From: Bacteroidales bacterium
Lineage (GTDB): Bacteria > Bacteroidota > Bacteroidia > Bacteroidales > Azobacteroidaceae
Length of the DNA: 15,025 nt
Direction: 5' to 3'
NCBI GenBank assembly: GCA_020860885.1
Contig: JAJBTS010000067.1
Coordinates: 1-15,025 of the forward strand
Shown here: one piece after another, positions 8,316 to 14,967 of the stretch
Layout of the letters: every line of letters starts with the position of its first letter
Position numbering within the stretch: the stretch's first letter is position 1
Program-made: the position numbers and the translations under genes
Notes under the pieces: generated by a model
Told to the model about the DNA's origin: nothing
The model's input: the letters and a program-made list of their open reading frames with translations, nothing else
The model's database searches: none

Positions 8316-8699
8316 TTATTCCGGTTCATCTGTGTCGAGGCAAAAGGGGTGACCTGCCGGGTCAATCATGGTTCGTGAAGTTCTGAAATATTGCTCTTTG
8401 GCCTCTTTTGCTCCTAACTTCACCGCATATTGTACCGCTTCTTCCAGGTTATCGACATAGAAATCCATATGAAGCATCTGGCCTTGTTCTCCATTTTCCC
8501 AGGGCCATACGGGAGGTGTATAGCCTTCCACTTCCTGAAAGGCAAAGACCATCCCGGAAGGGGATGTTATGGCAGCCCACCCGTTTGCACGCGGATGTGT
8601 CCACTCCCAATTCAGCAATTTACTGTAAAACTCTGCCAGTATTCCGGCATCTTCACAATCGATTACGAAATTTATCTTATTGATTTTAAGACTGTTCAT
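8316..8699 (-). CDS. VOC (glyoxalase/bleomycin-resistance fold) family protein
   Basis: A 127-residue single-domain protein with two beta-alpha-beta-beta-beta modules typical of the vicinal oxygen chelate superfamily. The first starts INFVIDCEDAGILAEFYSKLL. The second starts MLHMDFYVDNLEEAVQYAVKLGA and ends in DPAGHPFCL. His appears at the start of the second module, but the first strand lacks the usual metal-binding His, so glyoxalase I activity is unlikely. The substrate is unknown. It is a single-gene unit on the minus strand, convergent with pdxT and divergent from the TetR gene. Confidence 0.85.
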   Translation of the reverse strand: MNSLKINKINFVIDCEDAGILAEFYSKLLNWEWTHPRANGWAAITSPSGMVFAFQEVEGYTPPVWPWENGEQGQMLHMDFYVDNLEEAVQYAVKLGAKEAKEQYFRTSRTMIDPAGHPFCLDTDEPE

Positions 8700-8745
8700 G
8701 ATAAAAATTTTAGGTGTTTGTTATTAAATTTGTTTTGATCTCCTT

Positions 8746-8765
8746 ATATCTTTATCCAAAGATAT
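8746..8765 (-). promoter_or_regulatory. Candidate VOC-gene promoter embedded in a perfect dyad
   Basis: ATATCTTT, ATCC, AAAGATAT is a perfect 8-4-8 inverted repeat. Its right arm read on the minus strand supplies TATCTTTG (8764-8757), a -7 box for the gene starting at 8699. The nearest TTG lies about 23 bp upstream, slightly far. The dyad may be an operator over the start site, or may partly be chance in AT-rich DNA. Confidence 0.4.
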
Positions 8766-8808
8766 TTAATTTTCATTATTTACTAGCCAAAGATAATTCT
8801 TTTTATTC

Positions 8809-8838
8809 TACTTACTACTAAGTAAATTTGTATCTTTG
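8809..8838 (+). promoter_or_regulatory. tetR promoter with operator copy 1
   Basis: TACTTA-CTAC-TAAGTA (8809-8824) is a perfect 6-4-6 palindrome. It sits in the spacer just upstream of TATCTTTG (8831-8838), a consensus -7 box. A nearly identical palindrome lies before the next gene, so this is most likely where the TetR-family protein binds to repress itself. No good TTG -33 element is visible. Confidence 0.7.
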
Positions 8839-8842
8839 CAGA

Positions 8843-9388
8843 ATGAAGGATACCCGAAGTGAAATAATAAGTATCGCTAATGAAATGGTCCGGTCGGTAG
8901 GATACAACGCTTTTAGTTATGCGGATATCTCCGGGAAGCTGAATATAAAAAATGCGGCTATACACTATTATTTTCCTACAAAAGGGGATCTGGGAGTAGA
9001 AATAATAAAAGTAAATCTTACAGCTTTCAATGAAAAGGTCAACTCGTGGAGGAATTTAAGCATCCGGACACAGTTGAAAAGATATATTACTATGCACGAC
9101 AGCTTCGTAAAGAATCATTGGATTTGTATTGTAGGTTCACTTTCGTCTTCATACGATACACTTCCGGAAAAGATGCAGGAAGAATTGCAAAAATTGGTCA
9201 ACACGATTATTAATTGGCTTACCGAATTACTTTCCAAAGGGAAAGAAAGCGGAGAACTTATCTTTAACGATACCCCGAGGGCACGGGCGTATGTGATACA
9301 TTCTTCTATGCTTTCCGCCTTATTAATGAATAAGGTCTTAAGGAATGATGTTTACAAGTCTGTTCAAACGAGTTTATTAAATATTTAA
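8843..9388 (+). CDS. TetR/AcrR-family transcriptional regulator
   Basis: 181 residues with the N-terminal TetR DNA-binding domain at about 4-52. The helix-turn-helix is FSYADISGKLNIKNAAIHYYFPTKGDL in outline, with the diagnostic YYF-TKGDL segment. The C-terminal helical half is the ligand-binding and dimer domain, with no recognisable effector class. A TTG at 8828 would add five residues but precedes the -7 box, so the ATG at 8843 was chosen. That puts the ATG only 4 bp after the box, so the mRNA may be leaderless. The gene is 54 bp upstream of a ketoacyl-ACP synthase gene on the same strand, and matching palindromes precede both. The likely role is local control of that gene and of itself. 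Confidence 0.9.
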   Translation: MKDTRSEIISIANEMVRSVGYNAFSYADISGKLNIKNAAIHYYFPTKGDLGVEIIKVNLTAFNEKVNSWRNLSIRTQLKRYITMHDSFVKNHWICIVGSLSSSYDTLPEKMQEELQKLVNTIINWLTELLSKGKESGELIFNDTPRARAYVIHSSMLSALLMNKVLRNDVYKSVQTSLLNI

Positions 9389-9409
9389 TATATTTTTTCT
9401 CAGAAATAC

Positions 9410-9427
9410 TTACTTACTAATAAGTAA
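9410..9427 (+). promoter_or_regulatory. Operator copy 2, upstream of the ketoacyl-ACP synthase gene
   Basis: TTACTTACTAATAAGTAA is a perfect 7-4-7 palindrome. Its 16-bp core differs from the copy at 8809-8824 at one loop position only. It ends 15 bp before the ATG at 9443. No clear TAnnTTTG box is visible between the genes, so it may act on a noncanonical promoter, as a roadblock to readthrough from tetR, or by looping to copy 1. Confidence 0.7.
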
Positions 9428-9442
9428 TAAAATTATAATAAA

Positions 9443-10423
9443 ATGAGTTCAATAATCACATCGATAGGGATCTGTCATCCGGCAAAAGAAATCAAAAATT
9501 CTTATTTTGAGGATTTTTTGGATACTTCCGACCAGTGGATTAGGGAGAGGACAGGTATAGAGAGAAGATTTTTTGCGTTAGAAAATGAATTTACTTCCGA
9601 TTTGTGCGTGGGAGCCGTACAATCCTTATCGGAAAATTATAATAAGGAACTGGGAGATATTGACTTTGTCATTGTAGCTACGACTACACCCGACCAAACG
9701 GTTCCCAGTGTAGCGAGCCAGGTACAAAACAAGTTAAATATTAAACAGGCAGGTTGTATAGATATCTCTGCCGCCTGTGGCGGGTTTGTTTATGGAATTA
9801 TTCTTGCAAAAGGGCTGATAGCTGCTAAAACCCACCGGAAAGTATTGGTAATAGGAGCAGAGACTCTTTCCAAAGTAACGGATTTTTCCGATAGGTCTTC
9901 GTGTATTTTGTTCGGGGATGGTGCCGGAGCAGTAATTGTCGAAGCCAGTGAACACAATGGTATATTTAATGCCCTTACCGATACAGATGGTTCTTATGGT
10001 AAAGAATTATATCTTTCGAACCGGGCTCTTTATCTGAATGATGAAAAGATTGTGGCTGATAATAAGCTCCATCAAAACGGAAGAGTGGTTTTTAAATGGG
10101 CGGTATCGACACTCGTTAAAAAGATAAGGGAATTGTTATCTGTAAATAATACGGATCTGCAGGATATTGACTTTCTTATTCCTCATAGCGCTAATATCCG
10201 TATTCTGGAAGCGGTTTGCAAAGAATTGGATTTTCCTATCGATAGATGCATGGAAAGCATCCGCCAGTATGGTAATACATCGGCTGCTTCCATACCTATT
10301 GCCTGGTACAACGGAATCAAAAATGGGAAAATTAAACCAAAAGATAATTTATTATTAATTGGTTTTGGAGGAGGCATGACCTGTGCCGGAATTTGTCTAA
10401 GGAATGAAATAGATATAAGGTAG
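9443..10423 (+). CDS. fabH: 3-oxoacyl-ACP synthase III (KAS III / FabH-type)
   Basis: A 326-residue thiolase-fold enzyme. Family members condense an acyl-CoA primer with malonyl-ACP to start a fatty-acid or related acyl chain. The Cys-His-Asn triad is intact: Cys112 (SAACGGF), His248 (PHSAN) and Asn278 (YGNTSAAS). GDGAGAV and the C-terminal GFGGGMTCAG glycine loop are also present. The length is standard. The gene stands alone with a TetR-type regulator rather than with plsX/rpmF or other fab genes, so it may be a regulated paralogue that changes acyl-chain priming rather than the housekeeping FabH (inference). The 66 bp to the next, convergent gene hold only weak hairpins such as TTCAG-AAAG-CTGAA at 10428-10441. 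Confidence 0.9.
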   Translation: MSSIITSIGICHPAKEIKNSYFEDFLDTSDQWIRERTGIERRFFALENEFTSDLCVGAVQSLSENYNKELGDIDFVIVATTTPDQTVPSVASQVQNKLNIKQAGCIDISAACGGFVYGIILAKGLIAAKTHRKVLVIGAETLSKVTDFSDRSSCILFGDGAGAVIVEASEHNGIFNALTDTDGSYGKELYLSNRALYLNDEKIVADNKLHQNGRVVFKWAVSTLVKKIRELLSVNNTDLQDIDFLIPHSANIRILEAVCKELDFPIDRCMESIRQYGNTSAASIPIAWYNGIKNGKIKPKDNLLLIGFGGGMTCAGICLRNEIDIR

Positions 10424-10489
10424 TCCTTTCAGAAAGCTGAATCTGAGAGAAATAACAGAGAGGTTTTCTGGAAAAAAGGTGAGAACGTG

Positions 10490-10867
10490 TTATTTTTCCT
10501 TAATTCCGAGTATTTCCCTGTTTTCCGGAGTGTCGTCGTAAATATGCCAAAGGCTTATTTTGCCTTCAGTTACCTGAGCGATCCATATAGCATGAACGTT
10601 GTTAAGAATCTCTTCGGAACATACAGAGTAACCTTCTAAGATGACTCTATCCCCTTTCAAAGTCACTTTTTCGAAGATATTCTTATAATCAGGAAAAAGA
10701 CGGAAGAAAGGTTTCCAGGTCTGGGAGATATTATTGGATTTCCCTTCTGTCCGGTTGTTATCCCGGTCAATAAATACATGGTTTTCGCTCATTAAGTTTG
10801 ATAATCCTTCAATATCAGCATTATTAATACATTTGTTGAATGTCAAAACAATTGATTCAGTATCCAT
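10490..10867 (-). CDS. SnoaL/NTF2-like fold protein of unknown function
   Basis: 125 residues resembling the nuclear transport factor 2-like / SnoaL-like cone-shaped fold. It begins with a helix pair (IVLTFNKCINNADIEGLSNLM) followed by SENHVFIDRD, then strands ending in ISLWHIYDD. Members range from polyketide cyclases to ring hydratases and unknown small-molecule binders, and no specific substrate can be deduced. A GTG at 10912 would add 15 residues (MDGNTGNIQ...), but they do not look like the family, so the ATG at 10867 was preferred. Upstream lie a 23-bp-period repeat array and a possible promoter about 325 bp away, so the transcript may have a very long leader. Confidence 0.75.
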   Translation of the reverse strand: MDTESIVLTFNKCINNADIEGLSNLMSENHVFIDRDNNRTEGKSNNISQTWKPFFRLFPDYKNIFEKVTLKGDRVILEGYSVCSEEILNNVHAIWIAQVTEGKISLWHIYDDTPENREILGIKEK

Positions 10868-10920
10868 ATTCTGTTGTTTTAATATTTGTATGTTACCTGT
10901 ATTTCCATCCACATTTAGTG

Positions 10921-11150
10921 CTGTTTATCACTACTCTTTCTTAATACTTATCGCCTCCTTTTTGCGATAAGTATCACTACCCCTCCGAGATACTCTTCGC
11001 TACCCTCTCGCGGTAAGTATTTCGACCTTCCCGAGATACTTACCGCGACGGGGTGTTAATGCTCTTCGCTACCCCGTCGAGATACTCTTCACAAACAGGT
11101 GTCAATACTCTTCGCAACGGGGGGTAGATACTCTTCGCAAATTTGCAATC
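10921..11150. repeat. Degenerate 23-bp-period repeat array (9-10 units) with alternating inverted units
   Basis: Nine units start exactly 23 bp apart at 10944, 10967, 10990, 11013, 11036, 11059, 11082, 11105 and 11128. A more degenerate unit may precede them at 10921. The rough consensus is ATACTCTTCGC followed by TACCCC-n-CCGAG. The core ATACTCTTCGC is exact at 10990, 11105 and 11128 and has one mismatch at 11059 and 11082. Units at 10944 and 11036 read ATACTTAYCGC. Across the borders of units 2 and 4 lie the reverse complements GCGATAAGTAT (10964-10974) and GCGGTAAGTAT (11010-11020). This builds perfect stems of 11 bp (10944-10954 with 10964-10974) and 13 bp (11008-11020 with 11036-11048). 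CGACGGGGT (11046-11054) also pairs with ACCCCGTCG (11071-11079). Because 23 is not a multiple of three, it is not a protein repeat. It is more GC-rich than its flanks. Function is unknown. Confidence 0.85.
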
Positions 11151-11194
11151 AAAAAATTCCGCTGTTAACAGATAACTGGGAACTGTTAACTGTA

Positions 11195-11202
11195 CAAAGA
11201 TA
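11195..11202 (-). promoter_or_regulatory. Possible -7 element for the SnoaL-like gene
   Basis: TATCTTTG on the minus strand matches TAnnTTTG and would start transcription near 11192, upstream of the 23-bp array. No TTG is found at the -33 position. Just downstream of the start lie two GTTAAC-centred dyads: CTGTTAACAG (11162-11171) and ACTGTTAACTGT (11182-11193). Confidence 0.35.
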
Positions 11203-11210
11203 TAAGAGTT

Positions 11211-11283
11211 TTGAAATTTTCGCACGTTCCATTTTTTCAAATGAGACCGCGATTTAAAAAAGTCGCACGTGCGAAAATTTGAA
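11211..11283. other. Long nested hairpin downstream of mgtE
   Basis: TTGAAATTTTCGCACGT (11211-11227) pairs at 16 of 17 positions with ACGTGCGAAAATTTGAA (11267-11283). Inside, a T-run followed by AAAT pairs with ATTT plus an A-run, with one bulge. The right arm also holds the 12-bp palindrome TCGCACGTGCGA (11263-11274). Followed by AT-rich DNA, it could terminate mgtE transcription on the minus strand. Its size and nesting exceed a usual terminator. Confidence 0.65.
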
Positions 11284-11292
11284 GAGTAAGTA

Positions 11293-11308
11293 ATGAAAAT
11301 ATTTTCAT
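11293..11308. other. 16-bp perfect palindrome after the mgtE stop
   Basis: ATGAAAATATTTTCAT is fully self-complementary and lies 20 bp beyond the mgtE stop codon. With no unpaired loop and only AT-rich sequence, it is more likely a protein-binding dyad or part of the mgtE 3' end than a classical terminator. Confidence 0.4.
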
Positions 11309-11327
11309 GAATAGGGAGATAAATCAC

Positions 11328-12737
11328 TTATAAAAGTTTCCCGGTTAAAAAGAATATCGCGACAGAAAAATAGATGATTAATCCGGTCACATCCACGAGA
11401 GTAGCTACGAAAGGTGCGGAAGCAGTCGCAGGGTCCAGTCCACATTTCTTCAGGATGACGGGAATCATCGAGCCGGACAATGTTCCTAACATTACGATGA
11501 ATAACAAAGAAACAGCCACCGTCATTCCAATCCAAAACCAATAATTCCCGTAATCGTGAAGGCCTCCGAACTGCCATATCATTATCCGGATAAATCCTAT
11601 GGTTCCCAGTAAGATTCCTAATAGAAAGCCGGATTGTAACTCTTTCCTCATGATGTACCACCAGTCTTTAAGTTTTAGTTCTCCCAGGGCCAGGGAACGT
11701 ATTATCAAACTTGCCGCCTGTGAGCCGGAATTACCTCCACTTGAAATGATCAGAGGAACAAAAAGCGCCAGTACCACTGCCTGGGCGATTCTGTCTTCAA
11801 AATACCCCATGGCTGAAGCAGTGAACATTTCTCCGATGAAAAGAATGACCAGCCAGCCGGCTCGTTTCTTTACCAGTTCCACGAGAGGAGTCTGAGTGTA
11901 AGACAGGTCCAGGCTTTCCGTACCCCCGAATTTGTGGAAGTCTTCGGTAGATTCTTCCGTAGTTACGTCCATTACGTCGTCCACGGTCACTATTCCCAAA
12001 AGCAACCCTTCAGAGTTTACGACAGGAAGAGCTACTCTGTCGTAATCGCTGAATTCTTTAATAGCTACTTCCTGATCGTCGTAGGGATTCAGAGCAACAA
12101 ATTTTTTAGTGATAAATTCAGAGATAAGTTGGTCGGGAGAGGCGAGTATGATCTCACGGATACGTATATCACCCAATAATTTCCAACCATTGTTCACAAC
12201 GTATATTACATTTAGTGTTTCCGAATCTTCCCCATACCGGCGAATGTGTTCCAAAGTTTGGTTTACGGTGAAATAGGGCTTGACAGCAACATAAGCGGGA
12301 GTCATCAAACGGCCGATACTATCTTCCGGATAACCCAGCAGCCGTTGTGCAATTTCCCTTTCTTCCGGGGAAAGCAAAGGTAATAACCGTTGTGTTACTT
12401 CTCCGGGCAATTCTTCAAAGAAAGCGGTCCGGTCGTCCGGATCCAGGTCATTCAACAGGTTGGTAAGAGTGTGGCGATATTCCGCCAAACCTTCGATTAT
12501 TTCCTGCTGCTGCGGAAGAGAAAGATTTTCAAAAACATGTTTTGCTTGTTCCCGGGTGAAAAGACGGAAGAGGATGATCCGTTCATCTGCGCTTAACTTT
12601 GCCACAATACTCACCACTTCGAGTGGTTGGAATTCATTTACCTGTAGTTTTAATCCTTTCCAGTCTTTGTCTTCGATAAACTGATGAATCTCTTTAACTA
12701 CGTTGCTTAAAAAAGAAGTTTTGATTTCATGTGTCAT
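11328..12737 (-). CDS. mgtE: Magnesium channel/transporter MgtE
   Basis: A 469-residue inner-membrane Mg2+ channel that works as a homodimer gated by cytoplasmic Mg2+. The domain order is canonical: an acidic superhelical N domain (about 10-135), tandem CBS domains (about 140-262, including GRLMTP and LPVVNSEG-LLGIVTVDDV), a plug-like linker with EESTEDFHKFGG, then five membrane segments from about 293 to 466. The pore signature PLIISSGGNSGSQA is at 328-341, DPATASAPF at 435-443, and the conserved pore aspartate is Asp449 (LVDVTG). The ATG at 12737 is the family start, with a rare AGGA Shine-Dalgarno-like sequence 4 nt upstream. It is transcribed from its own promoter with a leader of about 148 nt. 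Confidence 0.97.
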   Translation of the reverse strand: MTHEIKTSFLSNVVKEIHQFIEDKDWKGLKLQVNEFQPLEVVSIVAKLSADERIILFRLFTREQAKHVFENLSLPQQQEIIEGLAEYRHTLTNLLNDLDPDDRTAFFEELPGEVTQRLLPLLSPEEREIAQRLLGYPEDSIGRLMTPAYVAVKPYFTVNQTLEHIRRYGEDSETLNVIYVVNNGWKLLGDIRIREIILASPDQLISEFITKKFVALNPYDDQEVAIKEFSDYDRVALPVVNSEGLLLGIVTVDDVMDVTTEESTEDFHKFGGTESLDLSYTQTPLVELVKKRAGWLVILFIGEMFTASAMGYFEDRIAQAVVLALFVPLIISSGGNSGSQAASLIIRSLALGELKLKDWWYIMRKELQSGFLLGILLGTIGFIRIMIWQFGGLHDYGNYWFWIGMTVAVSLLFIVMLGTLSGSMIPVILKKCGLDPATASAPFVATLVDVTGLIIYFSVAIFFLTGKLL

Positions 12738-12787
12738 AACATCCTAACATTTTACTCTGTAAGGATGCTACAAAAGCCCCTTACAGA
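12738..12787 (-). promoter_or_regulatory. mgtE leader with competing hairpins around the ribosome-binding site
   Basis: A 9-bp stem, TCTGTAAGG (12787-12779 on the mRNA strand) with CCTTACAGA (12764-12756), encloses a 14-nt loop. Within the mRNA, CATCCT (12767-12762) can instead pair with AGGATG (12745-12740), which carries the AGGA just before the start codon. The two pairings share bases 12762-12764 and exclude each other, as in a translational switch. No match to a known Mg2+ riboswitch was recognised. Confidence 0.4.
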
Positions 12788-12888
12788 AAGATTAATAACT
12801 GCTTGTTTTGTAAATTGTAATTTTTACTCGGGCCTTCGTCCATAATAAAAAATATTTAATAATTTGGATTTTGTTTTAATAACAGGTG

Positions 12889-12919
12889 CAAAAGTAATTC
12901 CTTTAATTGAAAAAGACAA
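12889..12919 (-). promoter_or_regulatory. mgtE promoter (Bacteroidota type)
   Basis: On the minus strand TTG (12919-12917), a 20-bp spacer and TACTTTTG (12896-12889) fit the Bacteroidota consensus. An inverted repeat, AATACCT (12918-12924) with AGGTATT (12931-12937), overlaps the -33 TTG and could be an operator. The gap 12788-12979 otherwise holds AT-rich sequence with no gene seen. Confidence 0.6.
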
Positions 12920-12979
12920 TACCTGAAAATAGGTATTTTTATAGGTTATGGAATTTGAGATTTATTTCATAATGTAACA

Positions 12980-13109
12980 AGAGGATGTCCAAAAAGAACT
13001 TTCTGCCCCTAAATCCCCTAAAGGGGACTTCTTAAGCCATTGAATGTCAATAGCCCCCTTTAGGGGGTTGGGGCCAGTCGATGAGATTATTTACTTTTGG
13101 ACATCCTCT
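12980..13109. mobile_element. 130-bp MITE-like element with terminal and internal inverted repeats
   Basis: The ends AGAGGATGTCCAAAA (12980-12994) and TTTTGGACATCCTCT (13095-13109) are perfect 15-bp terminal inverted repeats. Inside, GCCCC-TAAAT-CCCCTAAAGGGG (from 13005) is the near reverse complement of CCCCCTTTAGGGGG-TT-GGGGC (to 13074), so the whole element can fold into one long hairpin. There is no room for a transposase, so any mobility would depend on an IS elsewhere. No clear target-site duplication was found. It lies 11 bp past the rsgA stop and may also end rsgA transcription. Short CCCCTAAAGGGG-type palindromes are, from memory, common in Bacteroidota genomes. Confidence 0.75.
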
Positions 13110-13120
13110 ATAAACAGAGT

Positions 13121-14176
13121 TTAGAAATTTGCTTTACGCTTCTTTACTTCATCGACGAGTTTTGAGAGGGATTTATCCTTTTTCCGTTTTTCATGTTCGG
13201 AAGAGGAGAAATGCCATGCTTCCCGTCTAAGTTTCAGATAGCTCTCATAAACTTTCTGGTCTAACGTACCGCCGTTTACCGCTTCTAAAACGGCGCAACC
13301 GGGTTCGTTGACATGTTCGCAATCCTTGAAACGGCACGATGGGGCAAAGTCCGAAATTTCCAGCGTTTCTGCAAGTAAGTCGGGATTGTCAATAGCCAAA
13401 CCAAATTCCCGAACGCCCGGAGTATCGATTAAAATACCTTTACCGTCCATTAATACCATTTCCCGGCGGGTCGAAGTGTGGCGCCCTTTTCCTGTAGACA
13501 GGCTTATATCGGAAGTAAGCAATACCGGTTTGTCACACAACGCATTCACCAGGGAGCTTTTGCCGACACCCGAAGAACCCACAAAAACTACCGTTTCTCC
13601 CTCGGATATGGATTCCCGTAATCGTTGAATCGTTTGAGGTTGATGGATACTTGTGAAAAATACCGGCATCTGACAGGTAAGGTGTCGGATGCCTTCATCT
13701 ACCATCTGCCTGTCTATGTCTAAATCGGCTTTATTGAGTACTAATACGGGATGAATATTTTCTTCCAATATCTGAACCATAAAACGTTCGGCCCTGCGTA
13801 CATTGAAATTATCATCGAGACTTTGCACTATAAATGCCTTATCGACATACGAGGCAATGGCCTGCTTATCGGCAACTGTTCCGCTTTTCTTGCGATGCAA
13901 CATCCGTTCACGGGGCAGCATATCTACTATAATCCCTTTATTTTCGTCAAAGGGTTGAAAAATAACCCAGTCACCCACGCAGGGTAATTCAAAATTTGAT
14001 TTCCCGTACAGCATATTTCCTGTTAGTTCACACTGATATAGTCCATTTTCTGAAATAACCTCGTAACAGGTCCGGTGTACTGTGGATATACGGGCGTGAA
14101 CAAGATCCCTATATGCCGATTCTTGTTTCAGCTGGTTTAACTTTTCGTTCCAACCGTAGTTATTTAAATCAATCAT
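13121..14176 (-). CDS. rsgA: Ribosome small-subunit-dependent GTPase A (RsgA/YjeQ)
   Basis: A circularly permuted GTPase of 351 residues that helps late 30S subunit maturation. An N-terminal OB fold covers about 25-95. The G motifs follow in permuted order: G4 NKAD at 148-151, G1 GSSGVGKS at 200-207, and G3 DTPG at 251-254. [11 protein letters not shown] at 229-239 is the switch region. The C-terminal zinc site uses Cys281, Cys286, His288 and Cys294. It is about 40 residues longer than the roughly 300-residue RsgA type, and closer in size to E. coli YjeQ, so it could be a second paralogue. Its ATG overlaps the stop of the upstream methyltransferase (ATGA), which implies translational coupling. 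Confidence 0.93.
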   Translation of the reverse strand: MIDLNNYGWNEKLNQLKQESAYRDLVHARISTVHRTCYEVISENGLYQCELTGNMLYGKSNFELPCVGDWVIFQPFDENKGIIVDMLPRERMLHRKKSGTVADKQAIASYVDKAFIVQSLDDNFNVRRAERFMVQILEENIHPVLVLNKADLDIDRQMVDEGIRHLTCQMPVFFTSIHQPQTIQRLRESISEGETVVFVGSSGVGKSSLVNALCDKPVLLTSDISLSTGKGRHTSTRREMVLMDGKGILIDTPGVREFGLAIDNPDLLAETLEISDFAPSCRFKDCEHVNEPGCAVLEAVNGGTLDQKVYESYLKLRREAWHFSSSEHEKRKKDKSLSKLVDEVKKRKANF

Positions 14177-14955
14177 TGTCCTATCTTTTTTGCGATGTAA
14201 AATACATAACCGTAGAATTCTTTGTACTTGCGGTATATTTCAGCGTCGTAACGTTGAAGCGCTACGAATTTTTCGGCAATTTCATTTCCTTTATATTTAT
14301 CAAGAAACATCTCTTGTACCCGAACCGCCGGATCAAAGTAATTCTCTGTCCAGCAATTTTCAGGCAAGATAAAGCTAGCAACCGGAATATACCCCGCTTT
14401 CTGTATTTGCGCTAATTTATTGGAAATCGTATCCACTTCCGGACAATGCTTTATCCAGTACTCATGAATCTCTGCCGGACGTTCTTCGGTAAACCACGAG
14501 GTTTCAGAAACGGCAATATATCCTCCTGTTTTCAAATATTTGCGCCACTCGTTCAATCCCCGTTCAAAGCCTATATTGTATATGGCCCCTTCCGACCAGA
14601 TCAGGTCTATCTCTTCTTTTTCAAAAGGAAGGTTATCCATTGAACCGACAATACCTTTTACTCTGTCTTGCAAACCTAACTGCTCTGCGTTACGATTGAA
14701 AATATTGATAAAATCGGGAAATAAGTCAAGTCCGGTAATATGTCCCGGTGTATGCTGGGCCAATACCATGGTCTGTCCGCCCGTACCGCAACCCAGGTCT
14801 GCGATGCGGGATTGCCCGGTCAGATTATCAATAAAACTTAATGCTTTAAGTGTTACCTCGGGACTTCCAGGTCCCTGGCGGTTCATACCGGAGAAAAATT
14901 CGCAGATTAAATTAAATTCGAATTCATGAATGGTTGTAATATTTTCGTTACTCAT
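14173..14955 (-). CDS. Class I SAM-dependent methyltransferase
   Basis: 260 residues with a Rossmann-type methyltransferase core. Motif I is [12 protein letters not shown], the acidic end of strand 2 is GLDLFPD, motif II is near GSMDNLPF, and [16 protein letters not shown] is characteristic. It closely resembles, from memory, structural-genomics methyltransferases of Bacteroides whose substrate is not known. An in-frame ATG at 14994 would add 13 residues ([13 protein letters not shown]), but these cover two inverted repeats and are unlike the family, whose members begin MSNxN. The ATG at 14955 was therefore chosen. It overlaps rsgA by 4 nt, so the two form one transcription unit. Most bases between 14956 and the window end look regulatory, not coding. 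Confidence 0.9.
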   Translation of the reverse strand: MSNENITTIHEFEFNLICEFFSGMNRQGPGSPEVTLKALSFIDNLTGQSRIADLGCGTGGQTMVLAQHTPGHITGLDLFPDFINIFNRNAEQLGLQDRVKGIVGSMDNLPFEKEEIDLIWSEGAIYNIGFERGLNEWRKYLKTGGYIAVSETSWFTEERPAEIHEYWIKHCPEVDTISNKLAQIQKAGYIPVASFILPENCWTENYFDPAVRVQEMFLDKYKGNEIAEKFVALQRYDAEIYRKYKEFYGYVFYIAKKIGQ

Positions 14956-14967
14956 TATCTTAATGTA

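Noticed and set aside
8430..8738. A 102-codon plus-strand open frame
   Set aside because: It is antisense to the VOC-family gene and its upstream region, with no recognisable domain.
10921..11150. CRISPR array
   Set aside because: The period is only 23 bp with no constant repeat separated by unique spacers, and no cas genes lie nearby; variation is spread over the whole unit.
10921..11283. Plasmid-type iteron origin
   Set aside because: The period fits iterons, but no replication initiator gene or convincing DnaA boxes are present and the flanks are ordinary chromosomal genes.
11040..11327. A 95-codon minus-strand open frame across the repeat array and hairpin
   Set aside because: The composition is not protein-like, it runs through inverted repeats, and the 23-bp period shifts frame from unit to unit.
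12738..12900. Known Mg2+ riboswitch (M-box) before mgtE
   Set aside because: The leader is too short and AT-rich and shows none of the conserved M-box segments I could recognise.
14540..14929. A 129-codon plus-strand open frame
   Set aside because: It is antisense to the methyltransferase SAM-binding core; a shadow frame.
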